Source: Pelagicoccus mobilis
GTDB lineage: Bacteria > Verrucomicrobiota > Verrucomicrobiia > Opitutales > Opitutaceae
Length of the DNA stretch: 64,000 bases
Reading direction: 5' to 3'
Assembly (NCBI RefSeq): GCF_016595505.1
Contig: NZ_JAENIL010000004.1
Coordinates: 62,001 to 126,000, forward strand
Within the stretch, counting starts at the first letter, position 1. Every line of letters starts with the position of its first letter. The notes under the pieces were generated by a model. That model was not told the origin of the DNA and did no database searches. It saw only the letters and a program-made list of their open reading frames with translations. A program made the position numbers and the translations under genes. Below, piece by piece: positions 8,706 through 17,794 of the stretch.

Positions 8706-10310
8706 ATGATCAGCAGCACTAAATTTCGAAACGCAGCGGCACTCGCCCTAAGCCTAATTGGCTTCTGTATCCCAACAGAAACTACGCTAGCCGCGAAACA
8801 AGAGCGACCAAACATCCTCTGGATTACGATCGAGGATTGGTCTACCGATTTATCCTGTTATGGCACTCCGGGAGTCCACACGCCACATGTCGACAAGTTG
8901 GCCTCCGAAGGGGTTTTGTACAAAAACGCCTTCACTACCTCGCCTGTCTGCTCGACATCTCGATCCGCGATGATGACCGGTTTCCACCAGAATTTCATCA
9001 ACGCCAACCAACACCGCCTGCTCTCCGAGCAAAAAGAGCCTCTGCCCTATGGTATAAAGCCCATCCCTCACCTCTTTGCTGAGGCTGGATACTTTACCGC
9101 TCTTATGAGTTGGAAGACGGACTGCAACTTCGAGCCGTTTTCTCGTGAGGAACTGTTCATGGGTGACGACTGGTCAGATCGAGATCCTGGGCAGCCCTTT
9201 TTCGCCCGTATCACTTTTGGCGGTACACATCGCAGCTGGAATCGGGATCCTATCCGGCCTATTGACATCTCGGATGTCGAAATCCCCCCATACTATCCAG
9301 ATACGCCCTTCATTCGACGAGATTGGGCCAACGGGCTTGAGCAGATGCAACTCGTCGACCGCGAGGTCGGCGCCTTGCTAGAGCGCCTCGACGCGGAAGG
9401 CTTAGCGGATAATACTATCGTTTTCTTCATTGGCGACCACGGACGCTGTCACATCCGCGGCAAACAGTTCCTCTACGACGGAGGTATCCGAATTCCAATG
9501 ATCATGCGTTGGCCAGGAAAGGTCGAACCGGGCCAAACCTCGGACTCGATGGTTCAGTCGATCGATATCTGCGCCACGATCCTCGAAGCCGCAGGAATCG
9601 AAGCCCCAATTCCGCTCCATGGGAAGAGCCTCTTCAGTGACGATGTAAGAGATCGTAGATACGTTTTTGCAGCTCGCGACAAGATGGATCAAACCCATGA
9701 TTCCATGCGGGCTATCCGCTCCAAGGACTACAAGCTCATCCTGAACCTCATGCCTGAGCGCCCGTACTGCCAATACAACAGCTACAAGGAAGGAGCGTAT
9801 CCAGCCTTGGCCGAGCTAAATGTGATGAACATGAAGGGACTGCTCACACCAGAACAAGCCGCCTTTATGGCCCCTACCAAGCCGCGCGTAGAACTCTACG
9901 ATCTGAATGAAGACCCGCATGAAGTCACAAACCTCGCAAACAATCCAAAGTACAAAACGGTCAAGAAGGAGCTTCTGACCACCCTGCGTAATTGGCGAAA
10001 GAATGTGATCCGAGACCAAGGGGTTAGCGAGGAGTTTAGAGCTGGAAGCGTCTACCCGCCAGAAAAGCCGAATGGCTCAGTCGATGTGTGGGTCAATGCC
10101 AATAAGGACAATTACGATTACCTGGAGCATGGTTGGCCATCGTGGTACCCGACTCGCAGTCTCGAGGAATGGGAAGACGCTCGTGCCAAATGGGGTCCCT
10201 ATGTCTTCCGTGGTCCGGCCGAAGAAATCGACCGCCCTGAAATCGCGATCAGCAAAAAGAAGAAAAAGAAGAAGAAAAAGCAGCCTCCTATAAACCTCTC
10301 TCAAAATTAG
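8706..10310 (+). CDS. Secreted sulfatase (formylglycine type) with oligo-lysine tail
   Basis: The enzyme belongs to the type I sulfatases, which hydrolyse sulfate esters with a formylglycine made from Cys. The active-site motif is CSTSR with Cys at about residue 82. Metal-binding blocks are ITIEDWSTD near the mature N-terminus and FFIGDHGR in the middle. I chose the ATG at 8706 (534 residues) because it gives a compact signal peptide; an in-frame GTG at 8685 would add seven residues. Export implies action on sulfated polysaccharide or oligosaccharide in the periplasm or outside. The C-terminus carries nine consecutive lysines before a short PPINLSQN end. The gene lies between two terminators and is probably transcribed alone. 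It resembles S1 subfamilies that are abundant in marine Verrucomicrobia; substrate position is unknown. Confidence 0.92.
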   Translation: MISSTKFRNAAALALSLIGFCIPTETTLAAKQERPNILWITIEDWSTDLSCYGTPGVHTPHVDKLASEGVLYKNAFTTSPVCSTSRSAMMTGFHQNFINANQHRLLSEQKEPLPYGIKPIPHLFAEAGYFTALMSWKTDCNFEPFSREELFMGDDWSDRDPGQPFFARITFGGTHRSWNRDPIRPIDISDVEIPPYYPDTPFIRRDWANGLEQMQLVDREVGALLERLDAEGLADNTIVFFIGDHGRCHIRGKQFLYDGGIRIPMIMRWPGKVEPGQTSDSMVQSIDICATILEAAGIEAPIPLHGKSLFSDDVRDRRYVFAARDKMDQTHDSMRAIRSKDYKLILNLMPERPYCQYNSYKEGAYPALAELNVMNMKGLLTPEQAAFMAPTKPRVELYDLNEDPHEVTNLANNPKYKTVKKELLTTLRNWRKNVIRDQGVSEEFRAGSVYPPEKPNGSVDVWVNANKDNYDYLEHGWPSWYPTRSLEEWEDARAKWGPYVFRGPAEEIDRPEIAISKKKKKKKKKQPPINLSQN

Positions 10311-10332
10311 GGCATCGCAATGCTAACTAGAA

Positions 10333-10364
10333 GGTGAGACTCTTCATCAAGCGTCTCGCCTTTT
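10333..10364 (+). terminator. Rho-independent terminator
   Basis: GGTGAGAC pairs with GTCTCGCC (one G-T wobble) around a 12-base loop and is followed by TTTT. It lies 22 bases after the sulfatase stop, and the next gene starts 16 bases further on. Confidence 0.75.
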
Positions 10365-10380
10365 CTGTATCCACTCTACA

Positions 10381-12093
10381 ATGAAGTCCACTCTTCGATC
10401 CTCACTGGTGCTTCTCTTGCTGGCAGTCGCCTCGGAACTTCTGTCTAACGACCTTATCCCCGGCGATACGCTTAGAATCGTCGCAGAGGGCGACACAGGG
10501 TTAAGCTATCACGTGTATGTTCCAAGCAACTACGATGAGAAAACTCGACCTCCGCTCCTGATCGCTTTCAGCCCTAGTGGCAACGGAAGTGGTATTCTCA
10601 AGAAACTAAAGGGCGGAATCGAGGAGGCAGGGTGGATTCTCGTCGGGGTGGATCAGCTAAAGAACGGAATGAAGGATCCTCTTCTCGCGCGCAAGATGGA
10701 GGACGAGCTGCTTGATGATGTCTTTAGCAGGCTTCCGCATAATCCTGAGCGCGTTTATCTGGGTGGCTTCTCGGGTGGAGCTTGGCGGGCGTACCATCTC
10801 ACGACGCGTCGCCCTGAATCATTTGCTGGGATACTGGCCTATGGTGGATGGCTAGGTGGGACCGAGGAACAGGAAAAGCCTTACCGTAGCGGGATCTCGG
10901 TGGCCATGATAAACGGCACTCATGACCGGGGCGCGAACGCATGGATGCCTATAGATACGGTTTCTCTCCGAAAGAGGCAAATCACCGTAAAGCACTTCGC
11001 ATTCCCGGGCGGACATAGCGTGGCTCAAGTCGAAATTACGAAAAGTGCTGTAAACTGGATGAACGAAGAATGGGAACGGCGGGCAAGCGGTGGAGTTTGG
11101 ACAGGTGCAAATTGTCTGGATCTCCTTTATGTTGGCGACCATCCTGCAAGATCAAAAGCGTTCACCGAATTTCTTAAGCCGCACTTTCGAACAGTGACCG
11201 CGGCGGAAGCTGATAAGCTAACCCTCGAACTCGCGAACGAAGCCGACGTTTTGCTTTTGGACCAACCGGTCAGAACTTTGCCTGACAACTTCACTAAGGC
11301 CACCTTGCTCACACCAAGAGCGTCAGAGGAAACGGCTCGCCGATACGGATCAAAATACAAACGGACCTCAGAAGCGAGCTTGGGCTCGATCGGAATCCAT
11401 TTAGAATCGCTAGAGGATTGGACCTTTCGAGACACTCAACAAAACCACTTGATCTCCTCGCGTGCCTTTAAGGACAGCGAAGACTCGCAGATCATCGTAT
11501 CGAAAGGAGAAGAAGGCGCCCTAATCGTTCGAGAAGCCCACCGCCTCTATTGGGGGTGGGACGCCGTGCCCTCTCAGTTGTCGAAAGGAGGACAGGAGGC
11601 ACTTATCGAAATGCTATCGTGGATCTTCGAGTTTAACGGTCATCAACAAAGCGTGTTCGCAAATCTCACTACTCGGGAGAGAATGCGAGCAATGCTCGAT
11701 CAAGACGGTGTCGACCTTCAAACGCTTCGTAGCTCTTTCGCCCCTTCTGTTCTCGAGCAGCATGGCGAGACCATTGAAGCGCTTCGCCGTTTTTTCGCTG
11801 AAAACGGACCCTACCTCGTTATCCGCCAAGGCAGCGGATTGCTTGAGCTCGATGAAAACGCTAAAACGCTTGGAACTCCAAACCACAGAGTCGACTCGAT
11901 TGAGAGCTGGATCAAACTCCTTTCGGACGAAACAAAAAGCAAAACAAGTATCGGCCTTTTGCACAGGTATACAGGAAAACGGATACGCAAAAATCAAAAA
12001 CTGTGGCGAGAATGGTTTGCAGCATCAAAGGAGCACCTGAGCTTTCGAGATGACTTGGGATATCGCTTTGTTTCCTCCGCCTCGGGACCATAA
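10381..12093 (+). CDS. Secreted alpha/beta-hydrolase (esterase) with two further domains
   Basis: This 570-residue protein has a signal peptide (1-about 20). Residues about 30-235 form an alpha/beta-hydrolase of the PHB-depolymerase/esterase-like type, with nucleophile Ser131 in GFSGG, Asp182 in NGTHDRG and His212 in PGGHS, a complete triad in the expected order. Residues about 245-420 look like a Rossmann-type or ThuA/glutamine-amidotransferase-like module (LLYVGDHPARSKAF; ADVLLLDQPVRTLPDN) without an obvious catalytic triad. The last 150 residues end in a tryptophan-rich motif (KLWREWFAASKEHL then GYRF) that recurs in secreted proteins of the Planctomycetes-Verrucomicrobia group. The hydrolase could remove acyl groups (acetyl or similar) from algal glycans; this is inferred from the surrounding PUL-like genes. 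The full domain set is not one I can name. Confidence 0.75.
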   Translation: MKSTLRSSLVLLLLAVASELLSNDLIPGDTLRIVAEGDTGLSYHVYVPSNYDEKTRPPLLIAFSPSGNGSGILKKLKGGIEEAGWILVGVDQLKNGMKDPLLARKMEDELLDDVFSRLPHNPERVYLGGFSGGAWRAYHLTTRRPESFAGILAYGGWLGGTEEQEKPYRSGISVAMINGTHDRGANAWMPIDTVSLRKRQITVKHFAFPGGHSVAQVEITKSAVNWMNEEWERRASGGVWTGANCLDLLYVGDHPARSKAFTEFLKPHFRTVTAAEADKLTLELANEADVLLLDQPVRTLPDNFTKATLLTPRASEETARRYGSKYKRTSEASLGSIGIHLESLEDWTFRDTQQNHLISSRAFKDSEDSQIIVSKGEEGALIVREAHRLYWGWDAVPSQLSKGGQEALIEMLSWIFEFNGHQQSVFANLTTRERMRAMLDQDGVDLQTLRSSFAPSVLEQHGETIEALRRFFAENGPYLVIRQGSGLLELDENAKTLGTPNHRVDSIESWIKLLSDETKSKTSIGLLHRYTGKRIRKNQKLWREWFAASKEHLSFRDDLGYRFVSSASGP

Positions 12094-12236
12094 AAAGAGA
12101 GCGCTTCTATGGGGGAAGCTGGACGCCCCTCGTGTTAAAACACCTAGATCATAAGCGGACTTTCTAGGTAGGTATCCAGAAATTTATGCCTCCGTGTTGC
12201 GTAAAACCGATTTAGGAGCTAGTCTCTACCAATCTC

Positions 12237-12824
12237 GTGAAACGAACGCTAACAGTCCTATGTCTGTTTGTGCAGACTGTATGTGCCGGCGAATTCCAGG
12301 AGCTGTACAACAGCCTCGCGACTGAGGGTGAACTGTCCTCAGATTCAAAGAAGGAGTTCTTCAACCGACTCACCAAAGACTTGCCTTACGAAACAGAGTT
12401 AGATTTGGACGGGGCTAAGTTCCGTGCGTGGTGGGAGGCCAATAATTCATACTCTCTTTCGTCATTAAAAAACGAAGGTAAGTACATCGCTTTTCAACTC
12501 GAGGATAAGTACCTGATCGGTAACATCTTTCATGCTGACGTGCCGTTCACCTTCGATGATCTGAATCACTATTTGACTCATGTTATTGGATACAGGCACC
12601 TTAAGTATCAATCGATCAAGTCAGAAGGACTGGAGAGATCCCGAGACGTCGCCTATGTCGATTACGAGAGCCTTGTCTACGGGATGCGCATGAATCGCGA
12701 ATCTTTGAGTTCTGAGTATAAACAATATCTGGATACGCAGCTTGAGATATCGGATGACGCCTCTAATCAGTTCGAAATGCTGGTGATCCGATATCGGGAA
12801 AAGACTAAGGTCTCTTCTCGTTGA
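12237..12824 (+). CDS. Hypothetical exported protein
   Basis: This 195-residue protein starts at GTG 12237 with a short signal peptide (KRTLTVLCLFVQTVCAG). The mature part is highly charged, rich in Tyr, Glu and Lys, and predicted largely helical. I recognise no family. It is separated by 143 bases from the esterase gene upstream and converges with the TonB receptor at 12840, only 15 bases away, leaving no room for a terminator. The codon pattern resembles the neighbours and no competing frame is better, which supports it as a real gene. Confidence 0.6.
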   Translation: MKRTLTVLCLFVQTVCAGEFQELYNSLATEGELSSDSKKEFFNRLTKDLPYETELDLDGAKFRAWWEANNSYSLSSLKNEGKYIAFQLEDKYLIGNIFHADVPFTFDDLNHYLTHVIGYRHLKYQSIKSEGLERSRDVAYVDYESLVYGMRMNRESLSSEYKQYLDTQLEISDDASNQFEMLVIRYREKTKVSSR

Positions 12825-12839
12825 TTCGAACGAGTCGCC

Positions 12840-15284
12840 TTAGAGTTCCATTTTTACGCCGGTCGCGAGGCTCCACGGGGCCTCTTGATAACGCGTAGAG
12901 CGGAACGGAACGCCTTCGTAAGTTTCGTAGGACGAACCACCCATCTTGTTCTCCCACTCGAAATAAAGTCGCGTTTTATCCTGCACCTTGTAGCTGACCA
13001 TGAGGTCCATGCTGTCAGATGGAACGCGATAACGATCCTTTGCTGGGTTGCTATCGACCTTGTAGATCACGGTGTCGCTGTGGGCGAACTTCAGTTGAGC
13101 GAACACTTTTCTGGTCTCGTAGTTTAAAGCCAAACGCATTCGGCTATCCGGACTGTTAGTCTTTGGAAGAACCTCGTCAGGACGAAACGGATACACGAGC
13201 TCAGTCTCCTGTTGAGTGTATTTTGCGTTGAGTGAGAAGCCCTCCGGGAGCAAAACGAGGTTTACTGGTTGATTCCAGCTTACGGACAAGCCGCGGATCT
13301 GGGCGCTTGCGTTGTTTTCCTGACGTTCCAGCTCATAGCCGTCGTAAACGCCGCCAGAGACGATGCTTTGATGAGCGAAGATCACGTCTTCGACGGCACG
13401 ATCAAAAAGCTCAACCGATACCATCGCACCCGGACCGACGTTCATATCCAGCGACATGTCGAGGTTGCGATACAAGGTTGGTTTCAGGTCCGGATTGCCT
13501 TCTGAAATTTCCTTGTCCTCTACGTCGACTCTTCGATAGGGAACAACCTCGCCGTAGGAGGGCCGGTCGATGGTATTCGTATAAGAGGCGATCAGGGTGG
13601 CCCAATCGTTCCACTTGTAACGCATTTGCGAGTTCGGGAAATAATTGACGTATCGATTGTCACCGAACGTGGGCTTGGTATCCAGATATACGATCTCGTC
13701 CAGATCTCCGTCCGAATCCTTGTCGTTCAAATCCTTACCTAGCAGCACTTCGTTGCTAGTGAAGGAAATCGAGGTTTCCTCTTGTCGTACTCCGAACAAT
13801 CCACGCCACTTGCCTATCTCAAGGCTCGCCATTCCGTAGAGGGCATCGACCTGCTCTTCCACCGTATTGGAGCTGTAATCCGAGGCTTCGCGAGACCGGC
13901 GCTCGTCGTAAATGAGCGAGTCTCGCTTTCCTTCCAGGTGGTCAAGGAAGGCGCCTCGCTCCGCGTAGGGAGCGATTTGGTAACGTCCATCTAACACCTC
14001 CGTTTGGTAGACTGGCAGTTCGGATAGCGTAAAATCTCCGGGTGCGAATCCTGAATCGTTATACGCGTATTCATTATCTCTGACTCTATCGCGCAAGCGG
14101 CTCTTCATGCCAAAGCGAACAAAGGCCTTATGGTTTCCTAGCACATTGTTCAATTTGACGTTCAGGGACGTGATTGTGTCGGACTTGTCCTCGAAGCGGG
14201 ATCGCTCGATCATGTCTTCAAATTCGTAGGCCGACGGATCGTCTAAATCGACTCCGGTAGTGGATATCTTCGGGAATCTCGGATCCTCAGCCAGGTCGTA
14301 TTGCATATCGACTCCGTAGGCTACGAAATCCATGGAGTTGTAGGCCGTTTGCTCGAACGAGTCTTCCTGGACGATGAATTTGGCATCAACTTCCCAGTCG
14401 CCGTGATTCCAGTCCGCTCCCAACGCCATTTCTAGCTCTTCGGTATCCCAGCCTGAAGCGAAAATACCGCTCTCCACTTGAGCGTCCTTAATGTCCGCGC
14501 GTTTCTCGTCTGCAGAAAGGAAGGTCCCTTTGGCGAAGCGGTATTTGTAGTGCGGGAGATTCATAGCGGAGGAATCCATCATGAAGTTGCCACGCATTGT
14601 GAATGAGAGATCCTCGCTTGCCTTGAAGTCGATCCCCGCTCCCAGTTCTTTCTCGGTCGAGTTGTCGCGACGTTGGAAGAGAGTCTTCTCTCGCAGCACG
14701 AAGTGTTTTTCTCCGTTCACGGTTTTGCTCGTCCAATCTTGGCTGGTTGATTCAAAACCGCTCGAGTTCTCTTCCCAGCGAGCTGAAATGCGGCCCCCTA
14801 GAGTTCTGACTTCGTTGAACGCACCGCTCATGGAAATGCTTCCTTCGTAGCCGAAGTTTCCTGATCCGGAATCGTACTCGGTTTCGAGGCTTAGCTTGGT
14901 CTTGGTCGACTTCTGCAGGTACGCTGGCTTCGACTTAAGGCTGATCGAGCCGCCACGAGAATCGGCATCCTGGTCTGGCGTTACAGCCTTCATCACCTCG
15001 ACGGAGGTTATCGCGTCCGCCGAGATGCTGTCCAAAGAGATCTGGGAACCTTGTCCGTCAATGGTCACGTTGCTGAAGGAAAGATCGGGGCGGCGTCCGA
15101 TCGCTTCGCCTACGCTTGAATCGGAAACGAGCTCCACTGACGCTTTTTCGCTAACGATCGCATCGCTTTTGGTTACACTTTGCACATCGACTCGCGCATG
15201 GGCACATGTCGCTATCGCTACCGCTAGCAAAGCCGCTAGCGTGCTACTCTTTCCAAAACCTGATCTTTGCATGCTATCTAACAT
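12840..15284 (-). CDS. TonB-dependent receptor with compact plug
   Basis: An outer-membrane receptor of 814 residues if started at ATG 15284 (a GTG at 15329 would add 15 residues before the signal peptide). After the signal peptide comes a short plug, roughly residues 35-100: VGEAIGRRPDLSFSNV, then TSVEVMKAVTPDQDADSRGG, the latter matching the TPD-DA-GG block of Caulobacter/Xanthomonas-type receptors (TIGR01782 group). The beta-barrel follows and ends in an aliphatic/aromatic-poor LATGVKMEL, an atypical C-terminus. The plug is about half the usual 120-130 residues. A real TonB box is not obvious. It follows the sulfatase gene (15500) on the same strand with 215 bases between, so it may have its own promoter. 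Substrate is unknown, probably a glycan fragment. Confidence 0.85.
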   Translation of the reverse strand: MLDSMQRSGFGKSSTLAALLAVAIATCAHARVDVQSVTKSDAIVSEKASVELVSDSSVGEAIGRRPDLSFSNVTIDGQGSQISLDSISADAITSVEVMKAVTPDQDADSRGGSISLKSKPAYLQKSTKTKLSLETEYDSGSGNFGYEGSISMSGAFNEVRTLGGRISARWEENSSGFESTSQDWTSKTVNGEKHFVLREKTLFQRRDNSTEKELGAGIDFKASEDLSFTMRGNFMMDSSAMNLPHYKYRFAKGTFLSADEKRADIKDAQVESGIFASGWDTEELEMALGADWNHGDWEVDAKFIVQEDSFEQTAYNSMDFVAYGVDMQYDLAEDPRFPKISTTGVDLDDPSAYEFEDMIERSRFEDKSDTITSLNVKLNNVLGNHKAFVRFGMKSRLRDRVRDNEYAYNDSGFAPGDFTLSELPVYQTEVLDGRYQIAPYAERGAFLDHLEGKRDSLIYDERRSREASDYSSNTVEEQVDALYGMASLEIGKWRGLFGVRQEETSISFTSNEVLLGKDLNDKDSDGDLDEIVYLDTKPTFGDNRYVNYFPNSQMRYKWNDWATLIASYTNTIDRPSYGEVVPYRRVDVEDKEISEGNPDLKPTLYRNLDMSLDMNVGPGAMVSVELFDRAVEDVIFAHQSIVSGGVYDGYELERQENNASAQIRGLSVSWNQPVNLVLLPEGFSLNAKYTQQETELVYPFRPDEVLPKTNSPDSRMRLALNYETRKVFAQLKFAHSDTVIYKVDSNPAKDRYRVPSDSMDLMVSYKVQDKTRLYFEWENKMGGSSYETYEGVPFRSTRYQEAPWSLATGVKMEL

Positions 15285-15413
15285 CCGGAATTCGACATTC
15301 CCTCCCCGTTGTTTAGCTCTGCAAAGCACGAAGCTGCATTTCTAGCGACGACAAAGGACCGACAATAAGGAAATCACGGAATTTTTATGCATTTCTGCAA
15401 TCCGGAACTCATT

Positions 15414-15435
15414 TCACCTATTCAGTGAATGGTGA
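15414..15435. promoter_or_regulatory. Inverted repeat upstream of compact TonB receptor
   Basis: TCACC(T)ATTCA and TGAATGGTGA pair over ten bases around a single G with one bulged T. The site lies about 130 bases upstream of the receptor ATG and 65 bases beyond the sulfatase stop. There is no U-tract on either strand, so an operator is more likely than a terminator. Confidence 0.3.
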
Positions 15436-15499
15436 GTGGACCTTGATCGACTCGAGACCTAAGGTTCCTTTTGAAGGTTGAGTAGCTTCTGCTTCAGTC

Positions 15500-16993
15500 T
15501 CAGGTTTCGAGGTCCTCGTGCTTGGGGTCCTCATTGTCGCCATGGAGACAGGGGTCGTTCCCGTGCCAGCGAATGCCGTATTCGCCCTGCTCTTCGCAAT
15601 TGGTTTTGTATCCGTAATTCGTGTACGCGCTTGAAGCTAGCCAATCGAGAGTCTTGATCTGCAGCTCTTTGCGTCGTTGCGTGTGTTCGGGGCTATCCCA
15701 GAGATTGTTCAGTTCGTTTGGATCTTCGTCTAGCCGGTAGTACTCTCCGTAGGGCGCACCAATGTAGTGAACGATCTTTTCATCTCGAGAGCGTCGCATG
15801 ATCATGTAGTTATCTTCACAGTACACGGCTTCTCTTGGCTTTGAGACGCTATGATCGAGATAAGGAGTAAGGGAGCGACCTTCTAGTCGTGTGGGGGCCT
15901 TCAGACCGGCCATTTCGAGGATGGTCGGTCCCATGTCGATGAGTGAGACTAGGTCCTCCGTTTCCTGACGCTCAGCTCGCTTTCGGAAGTCTCTAATGAT
16001 AAGGGGAACGCGGGTGATGCAGTCGTACATCAGCCATTTGTAGGCGGATTGGTGGTCTCCCAGCATTTCGCCGTGATCGGATGAAAAGATAACGATACTA
16101 TTCTCCAGGTGTCCTGAACGCTCTAGCGTATCCAGGACCTTCTGTATTTGTTGGTCGACAAAGGAGATTTTAGCGTAGTAGTGACGCCGCATGCGCATGA
16201 CGTCCTCATGGGTCGCATTCGGCATGTCTATTCGTGCTTCGTGGTCGGTTCGCGTGAAGAACTCCCTGATCGATGCTTGCTGCGGCGGCTTGTTGCTCAG
16301 ATCGCTTGGAAAGTCGATTGGCTCGGGAAGGTCCGCGTTTTCGTACATCTCCACAAACTCCTCGGGTGCGTCCCAAGGCTCGTGCGGACCTGGGAAACCT
16401 ATCTCCATAAAGAAGGGATCATCATCTGTCTTCCGAGCGTTTAGCCATGAGCAGGCAGCGTTTGCGGTGAATACATCACTATGCAGATGCTCCTCGAGAT
16501 GCCATGGTACGCCTTGCCATTTCTGAAGCCATTCTGGATCGGAGATGTGCCGATAGTTGGGTCGTTCCTCGCCATGGAAGCTCAAGTATTTGCCCCAATC
16601 GTCATCCCCTTGTCCGCCCCAAGTGGTGGTGCTGGTTGGATTTTCGACGATCACCCGCTCATGGAATCCGCCGGAAACGTCACGCGGCTGGAAGTGCATT
16701 TTTCCAACGTTGATGCACCAGTACCCGTTGTCCGCAAGGTCGTTGATCCAGGTCCTTTGATGGCCCCACTCATTGAAGCTGTATGTGCCTGTATTGTGGG
16801 CGTACATACCGGTAAAAATGGCGGCGCGGGATGGGGTGCAGGTTGCTCCCGGGCAGAAACAGTTCCTGAAGGACATACCGCCTTCGGCCAAAGAGTCCAT
16901 GGCCGGTGTCGACATGTGGGAGTTGCCCCAGGCTTGGATTGTGTCAGCTCGTTGCTGATCGCTGAGGATGAAAATGATATTCGGTTTCTTCAT
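15500..16993 (-). CDS. Sulfatase (formylglycine type) without visible signal peptide
   Basis: This 497-residue sulfatase begins directly with the first conserved strand and metal-binding Asp (PNIIFILSDQQRADT), so no leader is present and it may work in the cytoplasm unless exported by another route. The formylglycine motif is the classical CTPSR (Cys52), followed by IVIFSSDHGEMLGDH. Members of this type (choline-sulfatase/S1 subfamily relatives) remove sulfate from small substrates or oligosaccharides. It is preceded by a lipoprotein gene and followed by a TonB receptor on the same strand. A long plus-strand frame overlapping it is a shadow. Cytoplasmic desulfation after uptake is an inference from the missing leader; an alternative is that the true start lies upstream in a frame I cannot see. 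Confidence 0.9.
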   Translation of the reverse strand: MKKPNIIFILSDQQRADTIQAWGNSHMSTPAMDSLAEGGMSFRNCFCPGATCTPSRAAIFTGMYAHNTGTYSFNEWGHQRTWINDLADNGYWCINVGKMHFQPRDVSGGFHERVIVENPTSTTTWGGQGDDDWGKYLSFHGEERPNYRHISDPEWLQKWQGVPWHLEEHLHSDVFTANAACSWLNARKTDDDPFFMEIGFPGPHEPWDAPEEFVEMYENADLPEPIDFPSDLSNKPPQQASIREFFTRTDHEARIDMPNATHEDVMRMRRHYYAKISFVDQQIQKVLDTLERSGHLENSIVIFSSDHGEMLGDHQSAYKWLMYDCITRVPLIIRDFRKRAERQETEDLVSLIDMGPTILEMAGLKAPTRLEGRSLTPYLDHSVSKPREAVYCEDNYMIMRRSRDEKIVHYIGAPYGEYYRLDEDPNELNNLWDSPEHTQRRKELQIKTLDWLASSAYTNYGYKTNCEEQGEYGIRWHGNDPCLHGDNEDPKHEDLET

Positions 16994-17119
16994 GGGGATG
17001 AGGCTCGCTCTTTCAAGCTGACCCGGAGAGCTTGGGAGTTTGGTCCCCTGCTCTGCAAACCGAAATTGTGGCCGTCCGCTAGAGATCTAGAGAGAAAGGG
17101 TTTCTGGCTCTTGCCTCCG

Positions 17120-17794
17120 CTAGTCGCCACTAGTGGTGGTACGCGTGGTCGTCGTGCCGTTGGAAGAGGTGCTTGTAGTAATGGTGACCCTTGCTCGGAC
17201 TGGATCGATCGGCATTCGATTGTCGTTCATCGAGTAGTCCGTTTCGTGCGTCGTGCGAAAGAGCCAATCATCTGCGAGCTCCTGGAAGCTGCTCGCTTTG
17301 AGCTTCTTCCATTCGCCCTCAACTTTTTCCGATACGGTCTCACCTGTATTCACGTCGATAATCCAGCAGGTGAACGTTTCATTGTCTTCATCGTGCAGGA
17401 CGGCAGGAGCGTAGAGTCGTCCCTCCTCGATTTCCACCAATTGAGCTGCCGAGCACAGGTATCCACTCCCGTCGGGCGTTTTGAATAGGAACTCGAAGTT
17501 TAGTTCCGTGAGCCCTGTTGAGATCCCGATGAAGTGATGGCGTTCCAGCAACGGATTCTTAACGAGTTCGTCGAAATCTTTAGAACGGTATCGCACGTAT
17601 TGGCCCTCGACATGAGAGACTCGGGCAATGCCGGCTGCAGCTGGAACGCCGTCGATGATGGCTTCTCCACGAACCAGCTTCTTCATTCCCGCTTGGGGAA
17701 CGTTCTCAGGCGGCGCTTTGTAGCGATCGTTAAAGGATTCGCACCCAGAAAAGGCGGATGCGAAAAGGCACAACATAAGGTTGATTTTTAGCAT
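17120..17794 (-). CDS. Putative lipoprotein of unknown function
   Basis: This 224-residue protein has a lipoprotein signal peptide: a hydrophobic start and the lipobox AFSGC with Cys18. The mature protein has no family I recognise. It contains alternating beta-type segments and ends in a low-complexity Thr/Ser-rich tail (TITTSTSSNGTTTTRTTTSGD-like, about 22 residues), which is unusual. It lies 126 bases upstream of the sulfatase gene on the same strand and is divergent from the GH2 operon. Function is unknown; membrane anchoring is inferred from the lipobox. Confidence 0.65.
   Translation of the reverse strand: MLKINLMLCLFASAFSGCESFNDRYKAPPENVPQAGMKKLVRGEAIIDGVPAAAGIARVSHVEGQYVRYRSKDFDELVKNPLLERHHFIGISTGLTELNFEFLFKTPDGSGYLCSAAQLVEIEEGRLYAPAVLHDEDNETFTCWIIDVNTGETVSEKVEGEWKKLKASSFQELADDWLFRTTHETDYSMNDNRMPIDPVRARVTITTSTSSNGTTTTRTTTSGD

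Noticed and set aside
16481-17488. Plus-strand open frame of 335 codons
   Set aside because: It runs antisense across the sulfatase and lipoprotein genes, both of which have clear family or export signatures; its translation has no domain or leader.
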